From contig NZ_CAWVOH010000002.1 of NCBI RefSeq assembly GCF_963930865.1, positions 124,001-188,000 on the forward strand: 64,000 nt of DNA, in the 5' to 3' direction. Source of the stretch: Eupransor demetentiae (GTDB taxonomy: Bacteria > Bacillota > Bacilli > Lactobacillales > Lactobacillaceae). The translations under genes and the position numbers were made by a program. Shown here in pieces: positions 16,813 to 25,217 of the stretch (its first letter is position 1; each line of letters begins with the position of its first letter). The notes beneath the pieces were generated by a model. The model worked only from the letters and a program-made list of their open reading frames with translations. It was not told the DNA's origin and made no database searches.

Positions 16813-17232
16813 ATGAAGTATTCCCTACAATTTAGCGATGCCATTCATATTTTGGCATATTTGGATATTTTTGCGGGAAGCGATCGTCTAGCTAGTGCCG
16901 ACATTGCGGGCAGTATTGAAACCAATCCGACCCGAGTTCGCCGCATCATGGCAGCCTTGAAGCAAGCTGGACTAATTACGACTCAGGCTGGTTCGGCCTG
17001 CCCCCACTTAACTAAGCCCACCAATCAAATTACTTTTGCTGACGTTTATGCCGCTTTGGACGAGCCACAGCACATTATCCCGATTGACGAAAAAACCAAC
17101 CCAGACTGTCCGGTTGGAGCCAATATTCAAGCAGCCTTGGACAAGCAATATCAACGTTTGGATGCCGCTTTGAACGCCGAAATGCAGCAGATTACCCTGG
17201 CCGAAGTCCTCAAGGACATGCCAAAAGTATAG
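16813..17232 (+). CDS. Rrf2 family transcriptional regulator
   Basis: The 139-residue protein has the Rrf2 winged helix at the N-terminus (MKYSLQFSDAIHILAYL, then TNPTRVRRIMAALKQAGLI as recognition region) and a C-terminal dimerisation helix. Only two Cys are seen (SACPHL and NPDCPVG), fewer than the three that bind Fe-S clusters in IscR/NsrR, so it is probably a redox- or ligand-sensing member without a cluster. AAGGAGGG precedes the start. It is divergent from the nitroreductase gene and nine bases from the DUF1304 gene. Confidence 0.88.
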   Translation: MKYSLQFSDAIHILAYLDIFAGSDRLASADIAGSIETNPTRVRRIMAALKQAGLITTQAGSACPHLTKPTNQITFADVYAALDEPQHIIPIDEKTNPDCPVGANIQAALDKQYQRLDAALNAEMQQITLAEVLKDMPKV

Positions 17233-17240
17233 GAGAAACC

Positions 17241-17597
17241 ATGGATACCCTTATTAATATTTTGTCGCTCTTAATTGCGGTCGAATTCCTCTACATTATG
17301 TATTTGGAAAGCTTTGCCAACCATTCGGGGGCGACCCAGAAAACATTTAGCATGTCGCGGGAAGAATTGGCCCATCCAAAGGTCAATCTTCTGCTCAGCA
17401 ACCAAGGGGCATATAACGGTTTTTTGGCACTCGGGATTCTCTACGCCCTTTATGCCCAGTTTGACTTGCTCATGCCCATCTTGATTTACATTATTTTGGT
17501 TGCCGCTTACGGTGCCTTTTCATCGAAGAACTGGATGATTTTTGTTAAGCAGGCCAGCTTAGCGGTTATTACCCTAATTTTGATTTTAATGAACTAA
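17241..17597 (+). CDS. DUF1304 family membrane protein
   Basis: 118 residues with four hydrophobic helices. The FxMSREELAHPKVNLLLSNQGAYNGFLALG segment is the family's conserved loop. Function of the family is unknown. It follows the Rrf2 regulator by eight bases with its own AGGAGAAACC site, so the two probably form an operon. Confidence 0.85.
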   Translation: MDTLINILSLLIAVEFLYIMYLESFANHSGATQKTFSMSREELAHPKVNLLLSNQGAYNGFLALGILYALYAQFDLLMPILIYIILVAAYGAFSSKNWMIFVKQASLAVITLILILMN

Positions 17598-17630
17598 AAA
17601 AGCTCCCGCTGGGGAGCTTTATTTTTTGAC
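17598..17630. terminator. Bidirectional terminator, DUF1304 / GNAT
   Basis: AAAAAAGCTCCC and GGGAGCTTTATTTTTT form a stem around GCTG, usable from both convergent genes. Confidence 0.85.
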
Positions 17631-18053
17631 CATTTCGATGTGGGGTGTGCCTTCGAGGATAAATTGTTCGCCTACCGTGCTGAAACCGTACTTTTCATAG
17701 TAGCCCACGACCTGCGACTGAGCCTCAATTTTGATTTCCTTGCCTGGCCAGTTCTTTTCGCAAACTGCTAAAATTTGTTCGAGTAGCTTGCCGCCCATTC
17801 CCTGGCCACGAACCGCTTTGGAAGTGACGACGCGGCCAAAGGTAACGTGATCGCCTTGTTCAAAAATACGGGCGTAGGCCTGCGCTTCCTGGTTTTCGTC
17901 ATCTTGGAAGAAAACGTGGATTGCTTTGGGGTCATTGGCGTCCAGCTCGTGGTAAATCCGGTGTTGTTCAACGACAAAAGTGTCAATGCGTAGCTTGAGG
18001 ACATGGTAGAATTCTTCGGCGGTAAGGTCCTGCATCTTTTTGATCTTCCACAT
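17619..18053 (-). CDS. ElaA-like GNAT N-acetyltransferase
   Basis: A 144-residue GNAT protein of the ElaA type: LKLRIDTFVVEQHRIYHELDAND at the N-terminus, the acetyl-CoA loop VVTSKAVRGQGMGGKLL near residue 85, and VVGYYEKYGF at the end. The substrate is not known. ATG at 18053 (MWKIKKMQ) is chosen; a GTG four codons upstream is an alternative and neither has a strong ribosome site. Confidence 0.85.
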   Translation of the reverse strand: MWKIKKMQDLTAEEFYHVLKLRIDTFVVEQHRIYHELDANDPKAIHVFFQDDENQEAQAYARIFEQGDHVTFGRVVTSKAVRGQGMGGKLLEQILAVCEKNWPGKEIKIEAQSQVVGYYEKYGFSTVGEQFILEGTPHIEMVKK

Positions 18054-18081
18054 AATAGTACCCACTTTCTGTTAAATACGG

Positions 18082-18117
18082 TATAATTTACTTGCTGATA
18101 GAGTTGCATATGCAACT
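18082..18117 (+). promoter_or_regulatory. marR promoter with palindromic operator
   Basis: TATAAT at 18082-18087 is followed at 18102-18117 by the perfect 16-base palindrome AGTTGCATATGCAACT, near the expected transcription start. MarR-family repressors commonly bind such sites in their own promoters. Confidence 0.75.
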
Positions 18118-18155
18118 GTTTGTTAAATCATAAACCATAGGGGAGACAATTACAA

Positions 18156-18563
18156 GTGACGGATATCGAATTATTTCGCTTAATTGGGACGATTTCACGT
18201 ACGGCAACCCGTGAAGTCAACCAAGCAGTCAAACAATATGACTTGGACAATAACCTCTTTTTGTACCTCCTTCGAATTCTCGAAAAGCCTGGTTTAACCC
18301 AGTTTGAACTGATACAACTGGTCCAGGTCGATAAAACGACGATGAGCCGTGCTCTGAAAAAATTGCTGGACCGCGGTTATATTCGCAAGGAAACCGATCC
18401 CCAAAATAAAAACTTCAAGCGGCTTTTTCCGACGGAAGAGGCGGTTGCTGTCCGTGAGCGCGTTGCTGGTGTGGAGAAGGAGTATGTTCGTGGCCAGCTG
18501 GGCAACCTTTCTGAAGAACAAAAAGAAGTACTCGGGCAGATTTTAGAACTGATTGTAAAATAG
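18156..18563 (+). CDS. MarR family transcriptional regulator
   Basis: 135 residues with a central winged helix: GLTQFELIQLVQVDKTTMSRALKKLLDRGYI (about residues 46-77), then the wing KETDPQNKNFKRLFPT, flanked by dimerisation helices. GTG at 18156 lies behind GGGGAG. The palindrome just upstream suggests autoregulation. No target operon is adjacent except the small 34-aa ORF downstream and the divergent GNAT gene. Confidence 0.9.
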   Translation: MTDIELFRLIGTISRTATREVNQAVKQYDLDNNLFLYLLRILEKPGLTQFELIQLVQVDKTTMSRALKKLLDRGYIRKETDPQNKNFKRLFPTEEAVAVRERVAGVEKEYVRGQLGNLSEEQKEVLGQILELIVK

Positions 18564-18572
18564 GCTGCCGGT

Positions 18573-18619
18573 CATTTATGCCACTTAATGGGCCTTGTTT
18601 GCCAGATATCTTTTCGGCA
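18573..18619 (+). repeat. 47-base conserved block, copy e4
   Basis: Matches 15271-15317. The first 10 bases are CATTTATGCC. About 50 bases further on, GGATAATTTGGG resembles the right boundary (GGCATAATTGG) of the 64-bp elements at 54.1-55.0 kb. Confidence 0.55.
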
Positions 18620-18660
18620 TTGCGTTAATCCTGGATAATTTGGGTTGGAGGTGTGAATAC

Positions 18661-18765
18661 ATGGATGAAATTTATGAGCAACTTGCAGCTGAGTTAAAAC
18701 AGAGCATTCATGATGACATTCAAGCTAATACTCTGACAATGTTTTCAAAGCTTCTGATTAAATAA
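18661..18765 (+). CDS. 34-aa protein, copy 2 of a small paralogous family
   Basis: Begins MDEIYEQLAAELKQSI and ends FSKLLIK; same length and pattern as the ORF at 15994-16098. TTGGAGGTG precedes the ATG and a GATAAT -10 lies at 18634-18639. Predicted as one amphipathic helix. Both copies end in LIK-stop and occur close to a MarR or nitroreductase/Rrf2 region. Function unknown. Confidence 0.65.
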   Translation: MDEIYEQLAAELKQSIHDDIQANTLTMFSKLLIK

Positions 18766-18811
18766 CGATGTAAATCGTTTCGAAAAGATTTGGTAATCCA
18801 CTATATAAATC

Positions 18812-18845
18812 AAAAACAGTCTCTCACACGAGAGACTGTTTTTAT
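18812..18845. terminator. Terminator at the end of the metE operon
   Basis: AAAACAGTCTCTC and GAGAGACTGTTTT pair perfectly around ACAC; T-runs on both strands allow bidirectional use. Confidence 0.92.
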
Positions 18846-19696
18846 TACTGCAAGTAACTAACGGGCTTATCAACCTCAACCTTGGTGCCGCCAAATTCTT
18901 TTTTGATGAATTCTTGAGTATCTTTGCTGTGGTAAAGCTTGAGCAGTTCCTTGTAGCGCTTGTCGTTCTTGCTTTTTTCAGAGGATGCCAAGACATTGAT
19001 GCTACCTTTGGTCGATTGGTCGAGCTTTTCATGGTAAAGGGAATCCTTTAACACGTTTAGGTGGGCTTCAAAGGCAATCGTGTTGTTGATCAAAACGGCA
19101 TCAATGGCGGGATCCTTCACTACGCGTGGGCCGGTGTGATCATCAATTTCCTTGAACTTAAAGTTATGCGGATTGTCGGTGATGGCGTTCAATCCGGACA
19201 GGGAGTTGAAGTTTTTGTCGAGTTTAATTAAACCGGCGCTGGCTAGAAGCTGGAGACCACGGGACAGGTCCGCTGGATCGTTGGCGATAGCGATTGTGCC
19301 GCCTTCTGGCAAGTCATCTAGTGATTTGTACTTGTCGGAATAGATGCCGAGTGGCTCTAGGTAGGTGGTTCCAACCACGCCAACTTTTCCCTTGGGATTT
19401 TCCTTGTTATAAGCTGCTAAATAATTGTAGCTTTGGAAAGCATTCACGTTGATAGTTCCTTCAGCGGTCGCTTTGTTGAGCGAAACACTATCACTAAAAA
19501 CTTTGACGTTCAGCTTAATGCCGGCCTTTTTGGCAGCTTTTGAATCAGCAATGTGTTGCCAGATTTTTTGGTCGGAGCCAACGGTTCCTAGTGTGATTTC
19601 TTTGCCAGAATTTCGATGAGAAACAAAGGTAAAGTAGCCAAAAATGACGATGGCTAGGAGGATTATGCTCCAGACGATTTTTGTTTTTCGTTGCAT
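18845..19696 (-). CDS. NlpA/MetQ-like substrate-binding protein 1
   Basis: 283 residues of the NlpA family, which captures methionine for MetNI-type ABC importers. ITLGTVGSDQKIW opens the mature domain, with NVNAFQSYNYL, GTTYLEPLGIYS, and GTIAIANDPADLSRGL as family markers. The N-terminus is a membrane segment (residues 8-25) without the usual lipobox Cys, so it is likely anchored by an uncleaved helix. It is about 70 percent similar to the next gene upstream. No ABC permease or ATPase is adjacent. Confidence 0.88.
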   Translation of the reverse strand: MQRKTKIVWSIILLAIVIFGYFTFVSHRNSGKEITLGTVGSDQKIWQHIADSKAAKKAGIKLNVKVFSDSVSLNKATAEGTINVNAFQSYNYLAAYNKENPKGKVGVVGTTYLEPLGIYSDKYKSLDDLPEGGTIAIANDPADLSRGLQLLASAGLIKLDKNFNSLSGLNAITDNPHNFKFKEIDDHTGPRVVKDPAIDAVLINNTIAFEAHLNVLKDSLYHEKLDQSTKGSINVLASSEKSKNDKRYKELLKLYHSKDTQEFIKKEFGGTKVEVDKPVSYLQ

Positions 19697-19725
19697 GAGT
19701 TCAAGATTCCTAATTTCGTGATGCT

Positions 19726-20574
19726 TTATTTTTGTAGGTAACTAACGGGCTTATCAACCTCAACCTTGGTGCCGCCGAACTGCTTTTTGATGTAGTTCTG
19801 GACATCCTTGCTATGATAAAGCTTGAGTAACTTCTTATATTCGGCTTTTTTCTTGCTGTCCTTGGCACTGGCTAGGATGTTGACGTTGTCCTTGGTCGAC
19901 TGGTCAACTTTTTCGTGGTAAAGCGAATCCTTCAAGACGTTGAGATGGCCTTGTTGGGCAATTGTGTTACCAATCAAAACGGCGTCAATGTCGTTATCTT
20001 TGATAACGCGAGGGCCAGTGGTATCGTCAATTTCCTTAAATTTGAAATTGTGCGGATTGCTCTTGATGGCATTGGTGCCCGAAAGGGGACCGAAGTCCGA
20101 CTTCAATTCGATCAAACCAGCTGAAGCAAGCAGCTTGAGACCACGTGAAGTGTTGGCGGGATTATCAGCAATAGCGATGGTACCGCCATCTGGGATTTCA
20201 TCGAGGGCGTGGTACTTAGCCGAATAAATTCCCATGGGTTCCAGATAGGTCGTTCCTAGGAGGGACAACTGTTCCTTAGGATTTTTGTCGTTATAGGCGA
20301 CCAAGTAGGTATAGGACTGGAAGGCGTTCACGTCGACCGTTCCTTCCGCCGTTGCCTTATTCAAGGAAACGCCATCGGTAAAGGACTTAACCTTCAGGTG
20401 AATGCCTTCGTCCTTGGCTTCCTTCGACTTGGCGATGTAGTTCCAGATTTTTTCATCGTCACCAATCGTTCCTAGAGTAATGTCCTTGCTCTGCCCGTGG
20501 TGAAAGGAGAAAAAGGCCAAGAGGAGAATGACGACGATCGCTAATGAGGCAATAATTTTCGTTTTTGTTTTCAT
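19726..20574 (-). CDS. NlpA/MetQ-like substrate-binding protein 2
   Basis: Tandem paralogue of the preceding entry, 282 residues, with the same order of motifs (ITLGTIGDDEKIW, VNAFQSYTYLV, GTTYLEPMGIYS, GTIAIADNPANTSRGL) and the same end KPVSYLQ. The N-terminal membrane helix again lacks a lipobox Cys. The pair probably arose by duplication and supplies methionine or a related sulfur amino acid to a MetNI transporter encoded elsewhere. It belongs to the T-box controlled metE operon. Confidence 0.88.
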   Translation of the reverse strand: MKTKTKIIASLAIVVILLLAFFSFHHGQSKDITLGTIGDDEKIWNYIAKSKEAKDEGIHLKVKSFTDGVSLNKATAEGTVDVNAFQSYTYLVAYNDKNPKEQLSLLGTTYLEPMGIYSAKYHALDEIPDGGTIAIADNPANTSRGLKLLASAGLIELKSDFGPLSGTNAIKSNPHNFKFKEIDDTTGPRVIKDNDIDAVLIGNTIAQQGHLNVLKDSLYHEKVDQSTKDNVNILASAKDSKKKAEYKKLLKLYHSKDVQNYIKKQFGGTKVEVDKPVSYLQK

Positions 20575-20591
20575 TTTCGTAATTCCCTTTC

Positions 20592-21368
20592 TTAGTGATA
20601 GCGCATTCCACCGTCAATCAAGATGGACTGACCCGTGATGTAATCCGCTTGTGGGGATGCCAAAAACGAAACCAAATCCGCAACATCATCACCGGTGGCG
20701 GCCCGCCCTAGAGCGATTTCGTCGACAACACTTTGACGTTGTTCGTCGGCAGGGCGGCCCTTGATTTCGCCAGTCCGTTGATCAATATAATCACGCAGGG
20801 GAGTCAAAACAATACCGGGATCGTAGGCGTTGACCGTAATCTTGTGTTCGGCCAATTCTTTCGCGGCCGACTGTCCAAGTCCACGAATAGCAAACTTTGA
20901 AGCCGAGTAGGCACCTTGCAAAGCCGATCCTTCCACAGAGGCTAGCGAGGCAGCGTTAATGATTTTACCGCCTTGCCCTTGCTTGATGAGTTGCTTAGCA
21001 GCGGCTTGAATTCCCCAGAAGGTTCCCTTGAGATTGACGTCGAAGAGGCGGCTCACTTGCTCGGGGTCACTGTCGACAATGGTATCGATGTAGGCGATTC
21101 CAGCGTTGTTAACCAAGAGATCTAAGCGACCAAAATCTTCAACAACTTGGTCAACCAGCTGGAAAAATTCATCGCGCTTAGCGACATCAATCTGGTAAGC
21201 CTTGGCCTTCTGACCTGCTTTGGCATTGATGGTGTCAGCGGTTTTGGAAGCCGTTTCGAAGTCAATGTCGGCGACTGCTACATCATAGCTTTCACTAGCT
21301 AAGCGCTTTGCCACCGCTTCGCCGATTCCACGACCGGCGCCCGTAATAATTGCAATTTTATTTGCCAT
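20592..21368 (-). CDS. Short-chain dehydrogenase (acetoin/diacetyl reductase type)
   Basis: 258-residue SDR with TGAGRGIG, NNAG, INAASLASVEGSALQGAYSAS, YSASKFA catalytic Tyr/Lys and TVNAYDPGIVLTPL. The last segment and overall length resemble LAB acetoin/diacetyl (2,3-butanediol) reductases. Its place between luxS and the methionine-binding proteins is unusual for that role; it may be a passenger gene or act on another carbonyl. Confidence 0.82.
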   Translation of the reverse strand: MANKIAIITGAGRGIGEAVAKRLASESYDVAVADIDFETASKTADTINAKAGQKAKAYQIDVAKRDEFFQLVDQVVEDFGRLDLLVNNAGIAYIDTIVDSDPEQVSRLFDVNLKGTFWGIQAAAKQLIKQGQGGKIINAASLASVEGSALQGAYSASKFAIRGLGQSAAKELAEHKITVNAYDPGIVLTPLRDYIDQRTGEIKGRPADEQRQSVVDEIALGRAATGDDVADLVSFLASPQADYITGQSILIDGGMRYH

Positions 21369-21383
21369 CCTGGGCCTCCTTTT

Positions 21384-21866
21384 TTACTTATCGCTAACAA
21401 CCTTGCGGTCAAATGGGTCGGATGAGAAGCCCTTTTCCAGGATTTCAGCCGCCCAGGCCTTAGCAGAAAAGAGGGAGTGGTCCTTGAAGTTTCCACAACT
21501 GAATTTGTCAGTACCAGGGACATCCTTCCACTCGGTCTTGTCACGGATTTCTTCTAATGAAGAAGTGAGCGCTTTGGCCACTTCCTTTGTCGTTGGGGTA
21601 CCCCAGACAATTAAATGGAAACCAGTTCGGCAACCGAATGGCGAACAATCGATAACTCCCTGCAAACGGTCACGCAACAAGCCTGCCAAAACGTGTTCGA
21701 TGGTGTGCAAACCGGCCGTTGGAATGGCATTTTCATTGGGTTGGACGAGACGCAAATCAAAATTAGAAATGACGTCGCCCTTAGGCCCGTGTTCCTGGGC
21801 GATCAGGCGGACATAGGGCGCCTTGACCTTGGTATGATCTAATTCAAAACTTTCTACTTTAGCCAT
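21384..21866 (-). CDS. luxS: S-ribosylhomocysteine lyase (AI-2 synthesis)
   Basis: Converts S-ribosylhomocysteine to homocysteine and the AI-2 precursor. The 160-residue protein has the zinc ligands His54 and His58 in HTIEH and Cys124 in FSCGNF, and the catalytic Cys79 in SPFGCRTG. ATG at 21866 follows AGGAGAG. In this operon its likely main job is homocysteine recycling for MetE and the YxjG-like enzyme; no pfs gene is in the window. Confidence 0.95.
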   Translation of the reverse strand: MAKVESFELDHTKVKAPYVRLIAQEHGPKGDVISNFDLRLVQPNENAIPTAGLHTIEHVLAGLLRDRLQGVIDCSPFGCRTGFHLIVWGTPTTKEVAKALTSSLEEIRDKTEWKDVPGTDKFSCGNFKDHSLFSAKAWAAEILEKGFSSDPFDRKVVSDK

Positions 21867-21880
21867 GTTTATTCTCTCCT

Positions 21881-23011
21881 TTACTTTGACCAAATCTGCT
21901 TGGCAGTATCAACTACCAGCTTGATTTTGGCCCATTGCTGTTCCTCGGTGAGGTGGTTTCCTTCATCCGTTGAGGCGAAACCACATTGAGTACTAAGGGA
22001 CAAATTGTTGAAGTCAACGTATTCACTGGCTTCCTTAACGCGCTTAGCGATTTCTTCGGGCTTTTCCAATTTCGGTTCCTTGGACGTTACCAAACCAAGC
22101 ACGACTTCCTTGCCTGCTGGAACTTCCTTCAATGGTCCAAAGTTCCCGGAACGGGGCGTGTCGAATTCAAGGTAGAAGGCATCCACCTTTTCCTTACCGA
22201 AAAGATCATTGGCCACAGGACCATAGCCACCAGACGCGGCCCAGGTTGAGGCGTAATTACCACGGCAAACGTGGGTTGAAATCCGCAGATCATCTGGTAA
22301 ATCAGCGATGGCACGGTTGTTCAAGTCAAGGTAAAGATCCTTTAACTTTTGGATATCACCAGCATCTGCACTCATCGTCTTCCAGAAATTCTTGTCGGCC
22401 AGCATGCCCCAAGTACAGTCATCCAGTTTGATATCGCGACAACCTGCATCGTAGAGAGCCAAAATCAAATCGTGATAAGCCTTGGTCAAATCGTCAAACA
22501 AATCTTCCTGCTTTTCGTAATATTGATTAAGTGCTTTAATGTTGTCTTCGCCACGTACGAGTTCGGCGTAACACTGAGCAGGGGATGGGATACTTTGACG
22601 CGGCACCACATCCAAGTCCTTGGTAACTTGGTAGAGGAACTGGAAAGCCTCTAAATCAGGGTGCTTAGGATTGAAGGCGATTTTTCCGTCTACTTGAGCG
22701 GATTCCTTGCGGGTTTCCACGCCGTGGAATTGGTAACCCTCTTTAACAAAGATTTTTTTAATTCCTTTGAAACCCCAGAAGGTATCAAGATGCCACCATG
22801 AGCGGCGGAATTCACCGTCGGAGACGAACTTCAGGCCTGCTGCAACTTCTTTTTTGACGAGGTCTTGGATTTCTTCGTCTTGAATTTGTTGTAGTTCGGT
22901 TTTGTGCGATTGGCCATCGTCGAAGGCTTGTTGTGCTCGCTTCAAGCGTTCGGGTCGCAAGAAGGAACCGACGATGTCGTAGTGAATGTTTTCGTTATGG
23001 AATTTTGGCAT
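21881..23011 (-). CDS. MetE-like methionine synthase homologue (YxjG/YxjH type)
   Basis: 376 residues resembling the C-terminal half of cobalamin-independent methionine synthase. VGSFLRPERLKRAQ opens the protein, followed by DGEFRRSWWHLDTFWGF, LDDCTWGM, STHVCRGNYAST (His and Cys zinc-ligand region) and ends with TQCGFAST (second Cys). Members are thought to methylate homocysteine with an alternative methyl donor. ATG at 23011 follows AAGGAGC. The operon also encodes full-length MetE. Confidence 0.88.
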   Translation of the reverse strand: MPKFHNENIHYDIVGSFLRPERLKRAQQAFDDGQSHKTELQQIQDEEIQDLVKKEVAAGLKFVSDGEFRRSWWHLDTFWGFKGIKKIFVKEGYQFHGVETRKESAQVDGKIAFNPKHPDLEAFQFLYQVTKDLDVVPRQSIPSPAQCYAELVRGEDNIKALNQYYEKQEDLFDDLTKAYHDLILALYDAGCRDIKLDDCTWGMLADKNFWKTMSADAGDIQKLKDLYLDLNNRAIADLPDDLRISTHVCRGNYASTWAASGGYGPVANDLFGKEKVDAFYLEFDTPRSGNFGPLKEVPAGKEVVLGLVTSKEPKLEKPEEIAKRVKEASEYVDFNNLSLSTQCGFASTDEGNHLTEEQQWAKIKLVVDTAKQIWSK

Positions 23012-23021
23012 GGGCTGCTCC

Positions 23022-24302
23022 TTATACTTGGGCCAGGGCTTGATCAAGGTCGGCGATGAGGTCGTCAACGTTCTCAATTCCGATTGAAATTCGGATGAGG
23101 TCCGGTGTGATACCGGCTGACTTGAGTTCTTCTTCGTTTAGTTGGGCATGCGTGGTTGAGGCAGGATGGATAATCAAAGACTTTGCGTCCGCAACGTTGG
23201 CCAAGAGCGAGAAGAGTTCGAGATGGTCGATTAATTCCTTACCCGCTTTTTCACCACCGGTAAGGCCTAGCGTGAAGATGGAGCCGACTCCGCGGGGAAA
23301 GTACTTTTCCGCAAGGTCGTGGTAAGGGGAATCCGGCAATTTCGGATACTTAATCCAAGCCACCTTAGGGTGTTTGCTTAAGTAATCGACGATTTTTTCC
23401 GTGTCGGAAACGTGGCGTTCTACTCGTAGCGAGAGACTTTCCAATCCTTGCAAAAGAAGAAAAGAATTGAAGGGGCTAATCGAGGCACCTAAATCACGCA
23501 AGCTTTCCGCACGTACCTTGGTGGTAAAAGCGGCGCCCTTCAAGTCGGCGAAAACCAAACCGTTGTACTGTTCGTTTGGTTCAGTCAAGCCGGGATACTT
23601 GCCGCTGGCCTTGTAGTCGAACTGGTCGCCTTCGACAATGATGCCGCCCATCGTAGTCCCGTGACCGCCAATAAACTTAGTGGCGGAGTGAATCACGATA
23701 TCAGCACCATGTTCCAAAGGACGGACTAAGTAAGGCGTTCCGAAGGTGTTATCCACAATAAAGAGAATCTTGTGCTTGTGAGCAATGGCCGCGATGGCTT
23801 CAAAATCAACCAGGTTAATATTGGGGTTACCGATACTTTCGACATACAAAGCCTTGGTCTTTTCGTCGATGGCTGCTTCGAAATTAGTAGGGTCATCCGG
23901 ATTAACAAAAGTGGTCTGAATCCCTAATTTGGGTAAAGTTACCGCAAACAGATTGTGCGTACCACCATACAAAGTTGCAGCCGAAACAATGTTGTCGCCT
24001 TGTTCCGCAATGTTGAGGATGGCGGACGTGATGGCGGCAGAGCCAGAAGCGAGAGTTACCCCTGCGGTTCCACCTTCCAAAGCAGCCATACGCTTGTCGA
24101 CCACCTCAGTCGTCGGATTGGTCAAACGAGTATAGATGTTACCCGGTTCCTTTAGTGCGAAGCGGTCCGCAGCCTCCTTAGCATTCTTAAAAACATAAGA
24201 AGTCGTTTGGTAAATCGGAACGGCTCGAGAACCGGTAGCTGGGTCAACGCTTTGACCGGCGTCAACTTGTAGTGTTTCAAAGTGTAACTTTTCTTGACTC
24301 AT
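23022..24302 (-). CDS. metY: O-acetylhomoserine sulfhydrylase (PLP-dependent)
   Basis: Makes homocysteine directly from O-acetylhomoserine and sulfide. The 426-residue protein belongs to the Cys/Met PLP family; length and GNIYTRLTNPTTEVVDKRMAALEGG, ASGSAAI, GTPYLVRPLEHGAD and SATKFIGGHGTTMGG (PLP Lys in SATK) favour MetY over cystathionine synthases. It overlaps the 3' end of metF by 26 bases, which implies coupled translation. Confidence 0.92.
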   Translation of the reverse strand: MSQEKLHFETLQVDAGQSVDPATGSRAVPIYQTTSYVFKNAKEAADRFALKEPGNIYTRLTNPTTEVVDKRMAALEGGTAGVTLASGSAAITSAILNIAEQGDNIVSAATLYGGTHNLFAVTLPKLGIQTTFVNPDDPTNFEAAIDEKTKALYVESIGNPNINLVDFEAIAAIAHKHKILFIVDNTFGTPYLVRPLEHGADIVIHSATKFIGGHGTTMGGIIVEGDQFDYKASGKYPGLTEPNEQYNGLVFADLKGAAFTTKVRAESLRDLGASISPFNSFLLLQGLESLSLRVERHVSDTEKIVDYLSKHPKVAWIKYPKLPDSPYHDLAEKYFPRGVGSIFTLGLTGGEKAGKELIDHLELFSLLANVADAKSLIIHPASTTHAQLNEEELKSAGITPDLIRISIGIENVDDLIADLDQALAQV

Positions 24303-25212
24303 AATGATCCTCCTGAGTGGTTTGATTGGCGTTAAAGTGGCTACTTTGGGTAGCTTGGAATAAGTTATGGGTGGCTTCCCAAATCCGCTGCGTATTTTCC
24401 ATGTTGTTCATCGTGTAGAGATGGATGCCATCGACGCCGTTAGCAATCAAATCAACAATTTGATCAATGGCGTAGGCAATGCCTGCATCGCGCATGGCGA
24501 CTGGGTTATCGGCGTAACGATCCATAATCGCGATGAACTTTCTGGGTAGCTTAATACCGGACATTTCGGTGATGCGCTTAATTTGCTTTAAGTTCGTACA
24601 GGGCATGATGCCGACTTCGACGGGTACGTGAATACCGGCGAGATCGAGGCGTTGCTTGAAATCCCAGTAGTCTTGATTGTCAAAGACCATTTGGGTAATC
24701 AAGTGACTGGCCCCTTTTTGCACCTTTTCCTTGAGGTACAAGGTATCGGAAACGACGCTGTCGGATTCAGGATGCTTTTGTGGATAGGCTGCACCAGAAA
24801 CATCGAAATCACCATATCCTTTAATGAACTCAACGAGATCTGAAGCATAGCGGAAATCTCCGACGGCTGGTTTGTCCGTGCAGGCATCACCACGTAAGGC
24901 CAAAATGTTTTCCACCCCGTGGGCTTTCAGCTCTTCAAGATAGTCCGCTACTTCTTCCTTTGAATGGTACAAACAGGGAATGTGGGCAACGGATGGAATG
25001 TTCAAGTCGTTTTGAATTTGACTAGCGAGTTGCAGGGTTGCCTGTTCACTAAATCCCGCTGCCGCCGACTGAGTAATCGAAATAAAATCTGGTTGGATAC
25101 TTTGAATGCCAGTCAGAGCTTGGATTAAGTTGTGACGTCCCTTTGGAGTTTTTGGAGGAAATATCTCCAATGAAAAGACCGTTTTATCTTTAAAAAGTTC
25201 TGACAAGGCCAT
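24277..25212 (-). CDS. metF: 5,10-methylenetetrahydrofolate reductase
   Basis: FAD enzyme that supplies 5-methyl-THF for methionine synthesis. The 311-residue TIM barrel starts with FSLEIFPPKTPKG and includes VAHIPCLYHSKEE, ILALRGD, and FDNQDYWDF with HLYTMNN near the end. It lies between metE and metY in the same operon, matching its role as methyl donor source. Confidence 0.94.
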   Translation of the reverse strand: MALSELFKDKTVFSLEIFPPKTPKGRHNLIQALTGIQSIQPDFISITQSAAAGFSEQATLQLASQIQNDLNIPSVAHIPCLYHSKEEVADYLEELKAHGVENILALRGDACTDKPAVGDFRYASDLVEFIKGYGDFDVSGAAYPQKHPESDSVVSDTLYLKEKVQKGASHLITQMVFDNQDYWDFKQRLDLAGIHVPVEVGIMPCTNLKQIKRITEMSGIKLPRKFIAIMDRYADNPVAMRDAGIAYAIDQIVDLIANGVDGIHLYTMNNMENTQRIWEATHNLFQATQSSHFNANQTTQEDHYESRKVTL

Positions 25213-25217
25213 TGATT

